DNA of 42,158 bases from Clostridia bacterium (GTDB lineage Bacteria > Bacillota > Clostridia > Saccharofermentanales > Saccharofermentanaceae): NCBI GenBank assembly GCA_016281535.1, contig JAEEIT010000113.1:1-42158 (forward strand). Direction: 5' to 3'. The notes under the pieces are model-generated. The model searched no databases. It saw nothing but the letters and a program-made list of their open reading frames with translations, and was not told the origin of the DNA. The number at the start of each line of letters is the position of its first letter. Within the stretch, counting starts at the first letter, position 1. The position numbers and the translations under genes are program-made. Shown here piece after piece: positions 15,623 through 24,922 of this stretch.

Positions 15623-16669
15623 CTACGCCTTCCTGCTTGCCGAGAGGACCAGCTTCTCACACAGATCCTCGTAAGAGATGCCGATCGCGCGGGCTTCCTG
15701 CGGGATCAGGCTGTTCGGCGTCATACCCGGGAGGTTATTCGCCTCGAGGCAGTAGAACTTCCCGTCCTCATTCGAAAGGATGAAGTCCACTCTCGAATAG
15801 TTGCCGAGTCCCAGCGCGCGGTGAACGGCCACAGCCAGCGCCTGCGCCTCTTTCGTCTGCTCCGGAGAAAGTGCGGCCGGGCAGATCTCCTCGGTCGCAT
15901 TCGCCTGATACTTATTCTTATAGTCGTAGAAACCTTCCTTCGGGATGATCTCGATGATCGGCAGCGCCTGCCCGTCGAGGACACCGATCGAGAACTCACG
16001 GCCCGTGATCATCTTCTCGACCAGACAGGTCTTCTCATACTTCGTCGAATACTCGATCGCATTATCCCATTCGGACTCATCATGAACGATCGAGACACCA
16101 CAGCTGCTGCCGCACCCGATGGGCTTCACCACGCAGGGGATACCGATCTCCCGCTTGACATCCTCGAGGGTGTCCTTAGAAGGATCGAAGATGAGCCACT
16201 TGGCAGTCGGGATCGAGAACTGCAGAAGCAGTGTCTTCGTCAGGTGCTTATCCATCGCCAGCGCGCAGCCCAGATAACCGGAACCGGTATACGGCACATC
16301 GATGCAGTCCAGAACAGCCTGAAGACGGCCATTCTCACCCATACCACCGTGACAGCCGATGAAGACCGCGTCTGCCATCTTACACAGTTCCAGGACACCG
16401 CGGCCAATGAGCTCGGTCCTGCCGCCATGCGATGCGATCAGGGCAGGAAGATCCGGCTCCGTCTCCGGAATCGAGTAAGAGTAGGACTTGCCGGAATCCG
16501 GCTTCGCGAATAGCGACGCAAGATCCGCGCCCTCGGAAACACCTTCGTATACATCCACGAATGCCACCTCATGACCTTTCGAAAGAAGCGCATTCGAAAT
16601 CAGACTTGCCGAACACAGGGACACATCGCGCTCCGGGCTGATGCCGCCGGCCAGTACAACTATTTTCAT
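15623..16669 (-). CDS. ddl: D-alanine-D-alanine ligase
   Basis: This ATP-grasp enzyme joins two D-Ala for the peptidoglycan pentapeptide; alr at 27922 supplies D-Ala. The protein has 348 residues. Motifs include the start KIVVLAGGISPERDVSL, VFIGCHGGMGENGRLQAVLD, CIDVPYTGSGYLGCALAMDK, PCVVKPIGCGSSCGVSIV, EFSIGVLDG and the metal-binding EANNLPGMTPNSLIPQ. The ATG at 16669 was chosen because GGGAGG precedes it by 8 bp on the minus strand and the protein begins at the conserved beta strand; the frame stays open for 27 more codons without homology. Glycopeptide type cannot be judged. It faces the GT-C-like gene divergently across about 200 bp. Confidence 0.95.
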   Translation of the reverse strand: MKIVVLAGGISPERDVSLCSASLISNALLSKGHEVAFVDVYEGVSEGADLASLFAKPDSGKSYSYSIPETEPDLPALIASHGGRTELIGRGVLELCKMADAVFIGCHGGMGENGRLQAVLDCIDVPYTGSGYLGCALAMDKHLTKTLLLQFSIPTAKWLIFDPSKDTLEDVKREIGIPCVVKPIGCGSSCGVSIVHDESEWDNAIEYSTKYEKTCLVEKMITGREFSIGVLDGQALPIIEIIPKEGFYDYKNKYQANATEEICPAALSPEQTKEAQALAVAVHRALGLGNYSRVDFILSNEDGKFYCLEANNLPGMTPNSLIPQEARAIGISYEDLCEKLVLSASRKA

Positions 16670-16867
16670 GGAAAAACCTCCCTTAATTGACCTGTTCTTC
16701 TCCCACCCGGGTATAGAGGGCAGGAAACTTCGTACCCAATGATTATACATTATTTCCCCTTATAACAAGAGAAATCTTTCGAAATGTAACGAAGAAGTAG
16801 GATTTTTCGTGACGATAGGCCATTTGAATGATATGATAGTTGCGTATACGTATGTGGAGGTCGCAGT

Positions 16868-19159
16868 ATGCTTGCCATTTTGTATTTGCTTATTGCCGTT
16901 TTCTTCGGCACACAGCTGATCCGGTTCCTGATTCCGGACATCCGGAGACTGTATGTCGGTATCGCCGCAGATCAGAAAGTGATCGGGAAAGTGCCGACGA
17001 TGCTTTTCCTGATTCCCGCCGGAACCCTGATCGGACTTCTGGTTACGACATGGACGACCTACTTCCTGGCATACGTGATGCATCCCTTCATTCCGGCCGA
17101 CACGGCGAACCTTCTGCCGGCCAACATCGTTGGGATGTGCCTGTTCACCTATCTGGCATGCCTGTTCTGGCAGAGATGCTTCCTGAGAAACTACAGAGAC
17201 AGTAAGAACGGACTTTCAGTAAAGAAACTCCCCGGATTTAACCGCTCCGCCGGCTCCATCCTCTTCTACGTCACCTCGCTTCTTTTGATCGTATCGGCCG
17301 TGGCCTTCGTATACTTCTACACCTGCTACATGAAGGACGGCAACATCCGTCTGGGCGTCTCCATCTTCAGTGACTTCTCCCCGCATGTCGCCATCACTTC
17401 CGGCTTCGGCGTCGGATCGAATTTCCCGACCCAGTACCCGCACTTCGCAGGCGATAACATCCAGTATCACTTCATGTTCTATTTCCTCACCGGTAATCTG
17501 GAGGCGATGGGACTCCCCCTCGTATGGGCGATCAATCTCCCGTCGATCCTCTGCATGGGCAGCGCACTGACCCTTCTGGGCACACTGGCCGTACTCCTCT
17601 CGTCCAGAAGAAGCGCTTTCTTCTTCGCACCGGTACTGGTGCTCTTTAGAAGCGCATGGAACGTATTCTATCAGGCATCCGAGCTGATGAAGAAGCCGGG
17701 TGCGAACTTGGGCTCGGTCATCAAGGAGATCTCGAAACAGGCCGTGTGGTGGGAGTACACCTTCCACGACGACTGGGGACTGTGGGCCGTAAACGTATAT
17801 GCGAACCAGCGCCACCTCGCCATGGGCGTCGGACTGGTGCTGGTGTTCCTGTTCCTCTTCCTGCCGCACTTCCGGAGAATGTTCCTGCATCTGGGAAGAG
17901 AGAAGAGCGTAGGCGGGAAGGTCAAACGCTTCTTTATCTCCCGCGAAGGCTGGATCCACAGGATAGACGACCCGCTCCGTCCGTGGGGCAGCGTGATCCT
18001 CGGCTCCATCATCGCACTGGCGATGCCGTTCTTCCACGGCTCCTGCCTGATCTGCGCCCTGCTGGTACTCTTCGGCATGGCGATCTTCTCCGAGTTCCGT
18101 CTGGGCTACGCCGTCGTGGCGGCTGTATCGGTCCTCTCGGCGACACTTCAGGCCCGCTTCTTCGCAGGCGGCGCATCTAACGTCGCAAGCTTCAAGTACT
18201 ACTTCGGCTTCGTCGTTCCGGAGCTGGCCGGTAAGAGCAAGGCGAATGCCTCCCAGGTCCTTCATTCTACGTCTAAAGTCCTGTCCTATCTCTGGAAGAT
18301 GGGATTCCTGACACTTCTTCTTCCGGCGGTCCTTTTTGTAGGCCTTCTTATCTATGAACTGATCCGCAAGAAGAACCCGTACCGGCCGATCCTTCTGATC
18401 CCGTTCTCGATCCCGCTGATCTTCGCCTTCTACTGCCAGGTCTCTCTGGAAGTACTGGCGAACCACAAGTTCATCCAGGTCAGCTACATCCTCTTCGATA
18501 TCATGATCGCAGGACTCCTTGCCAATCTCCTGGCGCTCCCGATCAAGGTGGCGTCTAAAGCAGGGGGGAGAAGCCACACGGCATCTGAAGAGACCGAGGA
18601 TGGAAAAGCGAAGAAACAAAAATCCGGAACACCGTCCCTTCCGAAGAAGACCTTCATCCCGGTACAGATCGTATCGGCCATCGTGGCGGTCGCTCTTCTG
18701 TTCGGCCTGACGGCGACCGGTATCAGTGAGTGGTTCATCTACTATAACCTCAACACCTATAAGGGCGGATACATCGAGCTTCATCCCGATTCACAGATCG
18801 CCGAGTGGGTCACAAAGAATACGAACGAGGACGATATCTTCCTGACTCCGATGTGGTCCGTCAACGATTTCTTCCTGAGCGGACGCCGAGTCTACTACGG
18901 CTGGCCGTACTTCGCCTGGTCCGCCGGCCACGACACCGGCGTGCGCCAGATCAACTACCAGTGGCTCCTGACCGGTGCCAACGGCAACATCAATGAATTC
19001 CGCCGCTACTGTAATGAGATGGGTATCCGCTACGTGATTGGATCCGGCGACTACTATGGAAACGGGGAGACCCGTGACTACTACGACGAGGAATTCTTCA
19101 GCAAGAACCTGACCGAGATGGTCCGCTTCGACAACGGAACCGTCATCTATAAGATCTGA
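16868..19159 (+). CDS. Large polytopic membrane protein, GT-C-like
   Basis: The 763-residue protein has about a dozen or more hydrophobic segments and a C-terminal soluble part of about 120 residues (after 640). An early loop carries DFSPHVAITSGFGVGSNFPT and QYPHFAG. Acidic/His motifs in the first extracytoplasmic loop are typical of GT-C-fold glycosyltransferases that use lipid-linked donors. That class is my best guess, not a proven match. A lysine- and serine-rich insert (about 560-600) separates the last membrane block. The start at 16868 has TGGAGG 8 bp upstream. The next gene starts 8 bp after the stop, so both are probably cotranscribed. Its substrate is unknown. Confidence 0.6.
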   Translation: MLAILYLLIAVFFGTQLIRFLIPDIRRLYVGIAADQKVIGKVPTMLFLIPAGTLIGLLVTTWTTYFLAYVMHPFIPADTANLLPANIVGMCLFTYLACLFWQRCFLRNYRDSKNGLSVKKLPGFNRSAGSILFYVTSLLLIVSAVAFVYFYTCYMKDGNIRLGVSIFSDFSPHVAITSGFGVGSNFPTQYPHFAGDNIQYHFMFYFLTGNLEAMGLPLVWAINLPSILCMGSALTLLGTLAVLLSSRRSAFFFAPVLVLFRSAWNVFYQASELMKKPGANLGSVIKEISKQAVWWEYTFHDDWGLWAVNVYANQRHLAMGVGLVLVFLFLFLPHFRRMFLHLGREKSVGGKVKRFFISREGWIHRIDDPLRPWGSVILGSIIALAMPFFHGSCLICALLVLFGMAIFSEFRLGYAVVAAVSVLSATLQARFFAGGASNVASFKYYFGFVVPELAGKSKANASQVLHSTSKVLSYLWKMGFLTLLLPAVLFVGLLIYELIRKKNPYRPILLIPFSIPLIFAFYCQVSLEVLANHKFIQVSYILFDIMIAGLLANLLALPIKVASKAGGRSHTASEETEDGKAKKQKSGTPSLPKKTFIPVQIVSAIVAVALLFGLTATGISEWFIYYNLNTYKGGYIELHPDSQIAEWVTKNTNEDDIFLTPMWSVNDFFLSGRRVYYGWPYFAWSAGHDTGVRQINYQWLLTGANGNINEFRRYCNEMGIRYVIGSGDYYGNGETRDYYDEEFFSKNLTEMVRFDNGTVIYKI

Positions 19160-19166
19160 GGAAACC

Positions 19167-20579
19167 ATGACGCCGTCACAGGACATCTGGGATGTGGTCG
19201 TGATCGGTGGCGGTGCCGCCGGTCTCATGGCGGCCATCTCCGCCCGGGAAGAGGGCGCCCGTGTTCTTCTTCTGGAGAAGAACAGCGTCCCCGGAAAGAA
19301 ACTCCTCCTGACCGGACATGGCCGGTGTAATCTTACGAATATCCGTATTCCCGGAAACTATCTCGAAGCCTATCACGAGAACGCCCGGTTCCTCTCGAGT
19401 GCAATCCGGAAGTTCGCGCCGGAGGACGTGCGCACCTTCTTCCAGGATCTCGGCGTGAAGACCCACGAGGAAGACGACGGCAGGATCTTCCCGGACTCCG
19501 GGAAAGCAGAAACGGTCCTTCAGGCACTGCTTCAGAAATACGCCGATATGGGCGGGAAAAGAAATGACAGCCAACCGGTAGGAAATCTCTGCTACCGCGA
19601 GGAAACCGGCCTTTGGGACGTGCGCATCTTCGTGGAGGATCATGAAGAAAGGCCGATCCTTTACCATGCGCGAAGCGTCATCCTTGCCACCGGCGGGAAG
19701 AGTTATCTTCCACGCGAAGACGGAAAGAAAGCGGGCGATGCCTATCGGATCGCAGAAGAACTCGGACACAGCATCGTGCCGCTCCGGCCGGCGCTGGCGC
19801 CGATCCTTCTTTCTGCCATGTCGTCGACCCGCCACACGGAAGCCGAGGGGAGAAACGATGGGAAAACCGGCACGGAATCCACGGGGGAAGACGTCGAGCG
19901 CACGCTTGCCGGCGTGACATTACCGGATGTGGGCACGACGCTTCTTCTCGACGGGAAGAAGACCGCCTCCGCAAGAGGTGATCTGCTCTTTACCCACCAG
20001 GGCATAAGCGGTCCTGCCGCGATGCAGCTGTCGCGGTATCTTCCTCCGGAAGAAGGAAAATACGCCCCCGGACATGTTACGATCTGTATCGATCTGCTTC
20101 CGGATCAGAAGACGGAGGAGATCGGGAAAGCCCTTCTTTCCGCGATGAACAGGCGGCCGAACATGTCGATCCGGAATATCCTGTTTCACGAATTTCTCCA
20201 CCTTCAGAAGGCGGCCCTACTCGTGTGGAAGGAAAAAGATAAACCGGCAAATGCCGTTACGAAGGCCGAGCGGAATGGCATCACGGAGCGGCTGAAAGCC
20301 CTCACGCTTCAGGTGGAGAAGTGCACGCCGCTGTCTATGGCCTATGTGACCCGCGGCGGTGTAGAACTTAAGGACATCGATCCGAAGACGATGGAATCGA
20401 AGATCCGGCCGGGACTCTTCTTCGCAGGCGAGATCATGGACATAGACGGGATCTCCGGAGGATATAATCTCCAGAATGCATGGTCCACCGGCTACGTAGC
20501 CGGGAAATCTGCCGCGAAGCGGTCAGCGGGCGAAGGTGCAGAGGATGATTCCGCAGAAAATGATAAACGCGCAGAATAA
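19167..20579 (+). CDS. HI0933-family flavoprotein (NAD(P)/FAD-dependent oxidoreductase)
   Basis: The N-terminus has the dinucleotide-binding motif VVVIGGGAAGLMAA (residues 10-23), LLEKNSVPGKKLLLTGHGRC and NLTN, all characteristic of the HI0933/YhiN family. The C-terminus ends with GLFFAGEIMDIDGISGGYNL and QNAWSTGYVAG, which matches the family's FAD-binding closing motif. The 470-residue length is slightly larger than usual (about 400), because of an insert around 215-250 that is rich in Glu, Gly and Thr. The physiological substrate is not known for most members; in gut Clostridia, BaiN was proposed to act on bile acids. It starts 8 bp after the GT-C-like gene. Its 3' end overlaps the minus-strand EamA gene by 57 bp. 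Confidence 0.9.
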   Translation: MTPSQDIWDVVVIGGGAAGLMAAISAREEGARVLLLEKNSVPGKKLLLTGHGRCNLTNIRIPGNYLEAYHENARFLSSAIRKFAPEDVRTFFQDLGVKTHEEDDGRIFPDSGKAETVLQALLQKYADMGGKRNDSQPVGNLCYREETGLWDVRIFVEDHEERPILYHARSVILATGGKSYLPREDGKKAGDAYRIAEELGHSIVPLRPALAPILLSAMSSTRHTEAEGRNDGKTGTESTGEDVERTLAGVTLPDVGTTLLLDGKKTASARGDLLFTHQGISGPAAMQLSRYLPPEEGKYAPGHVTICIDLLPDQKTEEIGKALLSAMNRRPNMSIRNILFHEFLHLQKAALLVWKEKDKPANAVTKAERNGITERLKALTLQVEKCTPLSMAYVTRGGVELKDIDPKTMESKIRPGLFFAGEIMDIDGISGGYNLQNAWSTGYVAGKSAAKRSAGEGAEDDSAENDKRAE

Positions 20580-21464
20580 CCGGTATCCGATATTCTCTTC
20601 GTGAAAGACGAATTTTCCGCCGAGGATCGTGACGAAACAGGCGCTCTGCTTGACGACGGTCATAACGGTCAGAAGGCTTCCGGGATCCGCATTGGCAATA
20701 AAGAGCGACGCATCACCGATGACGAACATGATCGCCATCAGCCAGATATAGATATTTTTCCAGGCACTCTTATGGATCTTCGTATGCGTGATGACCACAT
20801 ACAGCACATAGAAAAGAAGCAGGAAAAGCATATACCAGAACTGCATCTGGGAGCTGTTGATCTTCTTCATGAGGATCTTGTCGAGAAGAGCCGAAACGGA
20901 GTTGAGCACGCAGGAACCGAAGGCCAGAAGTACGAACTTCGGCGGGATCGAAGACGGATCTGCCGTGTTTCCTTCATTGCCGGTGTCATCGGAGGTTTTC
21001 TCGGATTTTGCGGCGGGTTTTGCAGAATTGGCAGCCGCTTTCTTTCGGAAGAAATGCTTCGACGGGCGGAGCTTCAGGGCGAGAAGACCCAGTACCACCA
21101 TGCCCAGACCCAGGAACTGGTTCCACACCAGGATCTCGTGGAAGATGAACACGCCCAGGAGCGTTCCCATAAGAACACGCGAAAGGTCAAGGACACCATA
21201 AAGGCTCACCGGCAGATGTTTCAGGGCGTGGAAGCCCATCATCCAGGCGACGAAGATCGAGAAAGACTTCAGAAGGATCAGGCCGTACTGATAGGGGAGA
21301 AGCCCCATGGCATGCGGCGCCCGGGGAATCACGATCAGAAACCCGAGAAATGTATAAAGCAGGAGCACTTCCATCACGGAATTGCGGTCCATGGCTTTTT
21401 TCTTGCTGATCTCACGGCCGCCCTTAAGAAGACCGTAGACAAGTGTCAGAAGGATCCAGATCAT
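20523..21464 (-). CDS. EamA/DMT-superfamily transporter
   Basis: The 313-residue protein has ten predicted hydrophobic segments in two halves of five, split by a hydrophilic, Ala/Lys/Ser-rich loop (about 145-175). This is the design of EamA (DMT) transporters for metabolites or drugs. The second half ends with VMTVVKQSACFVTILGGKFV and FHEENIGYRLFCAFIIF, the usual EamA repeat motif. The ATG at 21464 was preferred because GGAG lies about 8 bp upstream and the protein begins directly with TM1; an ATG at 21527 is an alternative. A promoter with TTTACA and TATGAT lies at 21546-21575. Substrate unknown. Its end overlaps the 3' end of the HI0933-type gene, which is convergent. Confidence 0.8.
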   Translation of the reverse strand: MIWILLTLVYGLLKGGREISKKKAMDRNSVMEVLLLYTFLGFLIVIPRAPHAMGLLPYQYGLILLKSFSIFVAWMMGFHALKHLPVSLYGVLDLSRVLMGTLLGVFIFHEILVWNQFLGLGMVVLGLLALKLRPSKHFFRKKAAANSAKPAAKSEKTSDDTGNEGNTADPSSIPPKFVLLAFGSCVLNSVSALLDKILMKKINSSQMQFWYMLFLLLFYVLYVVITHTKIHKSAWKNIYIWLMAIMFVIGDASLFIANADPGSLLTVMTVVKQSACFVTILGGKFVFHEENIGYRLFCAFIIFCGIILCTFAR

Positions 21465-21545
21465 ATAGGAATCTCCGGTGTAAAGATAGAAAAGATCGGC
21501 GGTGGAAAGCCTTCGTATCGCGCGCATTCCGCCATCACCGATGAA

Positions 21546-21575
21546 ATCATAGTACAGAAACAGTGCTTTTGTAAA
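21546..21575 (-). promoter_or_regulatory. Probable promoter of the EamA gene
   Basis: Read on the minus strand: TTTACA (21575-21570), an 18-bp spacer, and TATGAT (21551-21546). Both are within one mismatch of consensus. Confidence 0.6.
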
Positions 21576-21671
21576 CGAGGAAAAGACCGTCAAAGTGACG
21601 AAAAAAGGACGATTCTGCGCTTCTGGGAAACAAATCAGAATAATCTTCTGAATTTCTTGATTTTTACTTCG

Positions 21672-21708
21672 AAAAAAGCACTTCCCACATGGGCTTGCGT
21701 GCTTTTTT
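21672..21708. terminator. Strong symmetric hairpin between divergent genes
   Basis: AAAAAAGCAC (21672-21681) and GTGCTTTTTT (21699-21708) form a perfect 10-bp stem, with CCCA/TGGG inside. It resembles a bidirectional intrinsic terminator. The flanking genes are divergent, so it does not sit after any visible gene. The rest of 21576-21796 holds only weak promoter-like hexamers (TAGTAT near 21746). Confidence 0.7.
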
Positions 21709-21796
21709 GTGCAGGTTATCGGTATCGGAAAGGATATCTTTGTGTTAGTATATGAAAATATGAACGTGTAGGACATCGACATGAGGCGGGACGAAA

Positions 21797-23701
21797 ATGG
21801 GCAAACCGGAAAATGTACGATATACGAATCAGTTTTACAGACCGCGCCGTGTGAATAACAACGGTCTTTACATTCTGTTTGCCGTTACTGCCGTCCTTGT
21901 GGTGACGACGATCATTCTTGCCGTCGTGACGCTTACGAAGTCGAAGAAGAAGCTGAAAGATCCTACAGAGTCCTCCGCCTCTCAAACTCAAGTCACCGAT
22001 GTGAACGGGCAGACCGTCGATCCGTCCGGCATTATCGTGATGACGCCGGAGCCGACGCCTCCGCCGTCTATCGAATCCTATCAGAACCCGATCCTGTATC
22101 CGGCGACGGCGAAGATGGATGTGCCGATCGGTACTCCGGATGATAAGTATTCTCCCTCGGGACGGGGCACGACACAGATCATATATAACGGTGCCGACAC
22201 AGTCAGTGGATACCAGCGCACGGACGAGATCCATCTGGGTGACCCGCTTTACTATCAGCAGGTCGGCGGCATCCTTACCTTCCGCGGTACGAACTTCCGT
22301 AACTGCGCTTCCTGGGGAACATTCTCCCTCGATCCTTCGAAAGAACAGCACCTCGAGCAGGTCTGGGAATATGACGATATCGGGACCTTGAAGTCTTCTT
22401 CGTGGTCCTGGAGCTGGTTCGGCACCGGATGGACCGGTCAGCCTCTGGCTGTGAAGTGGCCGTATGAGGTACAGCAGCTCATGAATATGTACCCGGATAA
22501 GAAGAGCAAACAGGGCCTTACGGAGATCATCATCGCGGCCATGGACGGATATGTGTATTTCTTCGATCTTGAGGACGGACAGAAGACGAGAGATCCGCTG
22601 AAGGTCGGCGCCACCATTAAGGGCACTCCGGCGGTGGATCCACGAGGCTACCCGCTTCTCTATGTCGGCCAGGGCGACGATAACGGGGAGAAGGGCCAGA
22701 TCGGCTTCCGTATCTTCAGCCTTCTTAATTTCGATCTTCTCCATTTCCAGAATGGTCTGGATTCCCGTGCGTACAGAAGCACCTGGGGTGCATGTGACTC
22801 TTCGCCGATCATTTGCGGCGACGCGGATACCTTGATCTACCCGAACGAGAACGGCATGATCTATACCGTGAAGCTGAACACCCAGTGGAACCCGGGTACG
22901 GGGACGATCTCCATCGATCCGCAGACCATCGCCTACAAGTACATCTTCGACGGCGTCGAGGGCAAGCAGCTCGGTATCGAGAGCTCCATGGCCATCTACG
23001 ACCACTACGGCTGGTGTACGGACAATGCCGGAAACCTGATCTGTATCGACCTCAATAACATGAGCATGATCTGGTCGAGAAGACTGGAGGATGACTCGGA
23101 CGTTACACCGGTTCTGGAAGAAGACAACGGACATCTTTACCTCTATACGGGTACCGAGGTCGACTGGCAGAGAGATGAACTGGAATACCAGGGCGCATCC
23201 TATACATATAAGTTCGATGCCATGACGGGAGACGTGGTCTGGCAGACCTCCCAGTCCTGTTACACATCGAATGGCGTGAACTCCGGTGACGACGTTAACG
23301 GAGGCATGCTGGGCACACCGGTCGTCGGTAAGGGGTCGATCTCCAATCTGGTCATCTTCTCCTACTGCATGACGAAGGGCAAGTACAGTGGAAACATGGT
23401 GGTAGCCTACGATAAGGTTACCGGAACCGAGGTCTGGAAGTACGACATGAAGATGTACTCCTGGAGTTCTCCGGTCGATATTTACGATGAGAACGGCAAT
23501 GCCTATATCCTCATCTGCGACAGTTACGGTCAGGTACACCTGGTCGATGCCGCGACGGGAAACCGTCTCTGCTACATCCGTATGACTCGTTCGGATAATC
23601 CGGACCTGCAGCATAACACAGAATCTTCACCGATCGTTGTCGATGGCATGATGGTCGTCGGCACGAGAGGTCAGTCGATCATCGGGGTGAAGATTTCATG
23701 A
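21797..23701 (+). CDS. Membrane-anchored PQQ-like beta-propeller protein
   Basis: The 634-residue protein has a short cytoplasmic N-terminus, one membrane segment (about 24-47), a Ser/Thr/Pro-rich linker (about 55-90; TPEPTPPP) and a long extracytoplasmic domain. That domain shows repeated blade motifs such as AMDGYVYFFDLEDGQ, DNAGNLICIDLNNM, YKFDAMTGDVVW, AYDKVTGTEVWKYD and DSYGQVHLVDAATGN. These are PQQ-binding-like WD-type blades, about eight in number. I see no dehydrogenase active-site pattern, so a scaffold or binding role is more likely than an enzyme. The stop overlaps the start of the next gene by 4 bp (ATGA). The ribosome binding site GAGGCGGG lies 7 bp before the ATG. Confidence 0.85.
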   Translation: MGKPENVRYTNQFYRPRRVNNNGLYILFAVTAVLVVTTIILAVVTLTKSKKKLKDPTESSASQTQVTDVNGQTVDPSGIIVMTPEPTPPPSIESYQNPILYPATAKMDVPIGTPDDKYSPSGRGTTQIIYNGADTVSGYQRTDEIHLGDPLYYQQVGGILTFRGTNFRNCASWGTFSLDPSKEQHLEQVWEYDDIGTLKSSSWSWSWFGTGWTGQPLAVKWPYEVQQLMNMYPDKKSKQGLTEIIIAAMDGYVYFFDLEDGQKTRDPLKVGATIKGTPAVDPRGYPLLYVGQGDDNGEKGQIGFRIFSLLNFDLLHFQNGLDSRAYRSTWGACDSSPIICGDADTLIYPNENGMIYTVKLNTQWNPGTGTISIDPQTIAYKYIFDGVEGKQLGIESSMAIYDHYGWCTDNAGNLICIDLNNMSMIWSRRLEDDSDVTPVLEEDNGHLYLYTGTEVDWQRDELEYQGASYTYKFDAMTGDVVWQTSQSCYTSNGVNSGDDVNGGMLGTPVVGKGSISNLVIFSYCMTKGKYSGNMVVAYDKVTGTEVWKYDMKMYSWSSPVDIYDENGNAYILICDSYGQVHLVDAATGNRLCYIRMTRSDNPDLQHNTESSPIVVDGMMVVGTRGQSIIGVKIS

Positions 23702-24165
23702 AGAATCAGACGGGACACGAAGTGATCTGGATGCACGAGGCGCTATCGATGAGTGAGAAGAAACATGATTACAAGGACATAGTCTTCATCGAGACAGAAC
23801 TCTCCGGTTATAGAAGGGGAAGTCTCCGTGCGGCCATCGACCTTCGTGCAGGACGCATCTCCTGGACGGACACGCACATGTGGAACAACGACTTCGTCCG
23901 TGCCCTTAGCCCGAAAGTACTCGAACACATCCGCAAGGATCTTCCGGAGACGGAGCTTCTTTCCTGGGCGACCGACTACGCGAAGGGCATCGGCCACCTG
24001 ATGGGATCCATGACCGCATCTTTCCCGCAGGACTGGTCTGTCGAGATCCGCTTCAGCGACGGAGAAGTCCTGAAGGCCTGCGGAGTCAGCAATTTCCCGA
24101 AGGCGTGGAGCCGTTACCGCCAGCTGATCGAAGAAGTCGCGAAGACCTCTTTCCGTCTCCGTTGA
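23698..24165 (+). CDS. Unrecognised soluble protein coupled to the propeller gene
   Basis: A 155-residue protein with no signal peptide or membrane segment. It contains patterns such as IDLRAGRISWTDTHMWNND and FSDGEVLKACGVSNFPKAW, which look like a mixed alpha/beta domain. I do not recognise the family. Start and previous stop overlap (ATGA at 23698-23701), so translation is coupled to the propeller protein. It may serve in the cytoplasm while its partner is outside. No terminator is obvious behind it. Confidence 0.7.
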   Translation: MKNQTGHEVIWMHEALSMSEKKHDYKDIVFIETELSGYRRGSLRAAIDLRAGRISWTDTHMWNNDFVRALSPKVLEHIRKDLPETELLSWATDYAKGIGHLMGSMTASFPQDWSVEIRFSDGEVLKACGVSNFPKAWSRYRQLIEEVAKTSFRLR

Positions 24166-24304
24166 TCGGATCTATTTGATCATTCCCGGAAGATTATATA
24201 GAAAAATACCAGAAACACCCGATGATCCTTCCTCTCTTAGATGACGGATCCTTTGTTTTTTGGTACAATAATGTGTACTATTGTTTTACGAAAGGACGAG
24301 CAGC

Positions 24305-24907
24305 GTGGATTACCTGGAGGGACTTTTACTGGGCCGGTTGTGGAGCGATACGGATTTCGAGAACCGTCGGCATCTGTCTTTATTCCTGCTTTACGGGATC
24401 TTCGTCGACCTTCTGGTTATCTATAACTATCTGACCGGAAGCTTTACCGGCCTGATCACAGGGAATTTCCTCGCGAAAGTCATCATCTTCGTCGTGCTGT
24501 TTTTCTTCTGCCCGGCGCTGTGCTTCTCCTATTACCGAATGCCCATTTGGGGCAAGATACCGGTTCTTCTGGCCCAGCTTCTGAAGTTCGGGGCACTAAC
24601 GTTATTGATTACGGCATGGGCCCGTCCCAAGCTGACTGTCTCCTTCGGAGACCTGAAGGATTTCTTCATTTCCTATCTGAATAAGACACTGGAGCGTTTT
24701 ACGGATAAATATGTCGATACCGCAGGCACGTTCGCCACGGTGCTCGGCGTCATCTCCGGCGGTGTATATATAGTCGTGGTCGTCGTTCTGATCCTTCTTG
24801 CCGCCGTCCTGATCCCCGGACTCGTATTCTGTGTCGCAAGATTCCTGCAGTACTGGTACGACAAGATCGTCAGCATGCTGGTACTCGCAGATTATACTGA
24901 GAAGTAA
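24305..24907 (+). CDS. Integral membrane protein of unknown function
   Basis: A 200-residue protein with about four hydrophobic segments (roughly 28-48, 60-82, 87-108, 150-185). I do not recognise the family. The GTG at 24305 was chosen because AAAGGACG ends 7 bp upstream and the downstream sequence (DYLEGLLLGRLWSD) looks natural; the frame opens with a TTG at 24281. TACAAT at 24264-24269 is a possible -10, without a good -35. The gene ends 15 bp before the uridine-kinase-like gene and may belong to its transcription unit. Confidence 0.65.
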   Translation: MDYLEGLLLGRLWSDTDFENRRHLSLFLLYGIFVDLLVIYNYLTGSFTGLITGNFLAKVIIFVVLFFFCPALCFSYYRMPIWGKIPVLLAQLLKFGALTLLITAWARPKLTVSFGDLKDFFISYLNKTLERFTDKYVDTAGTFATVLGVISGGVYIVVVVVLILLAAVLIPGLVFCVARFLQYWYDKIVSMLVLADYTEK

Positions 24908-24922
24908 TTAGGAGAATAGAAT

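Noticed and set aside
15617-16513. Plus-strand open frame of 298 codons
   Set aside because: Arg/Leu-rich antisense shadow of ddl, with no ribosome binding site.
21797-23701. PQQ-dependent alcohol dehydrogenase
   Set aside because: The blades match PQQ-like repeats, but no catalytic Asp/Cys-Cys ring or haem site is seen, and the protein is anchored by an N-terminal membrane segment.
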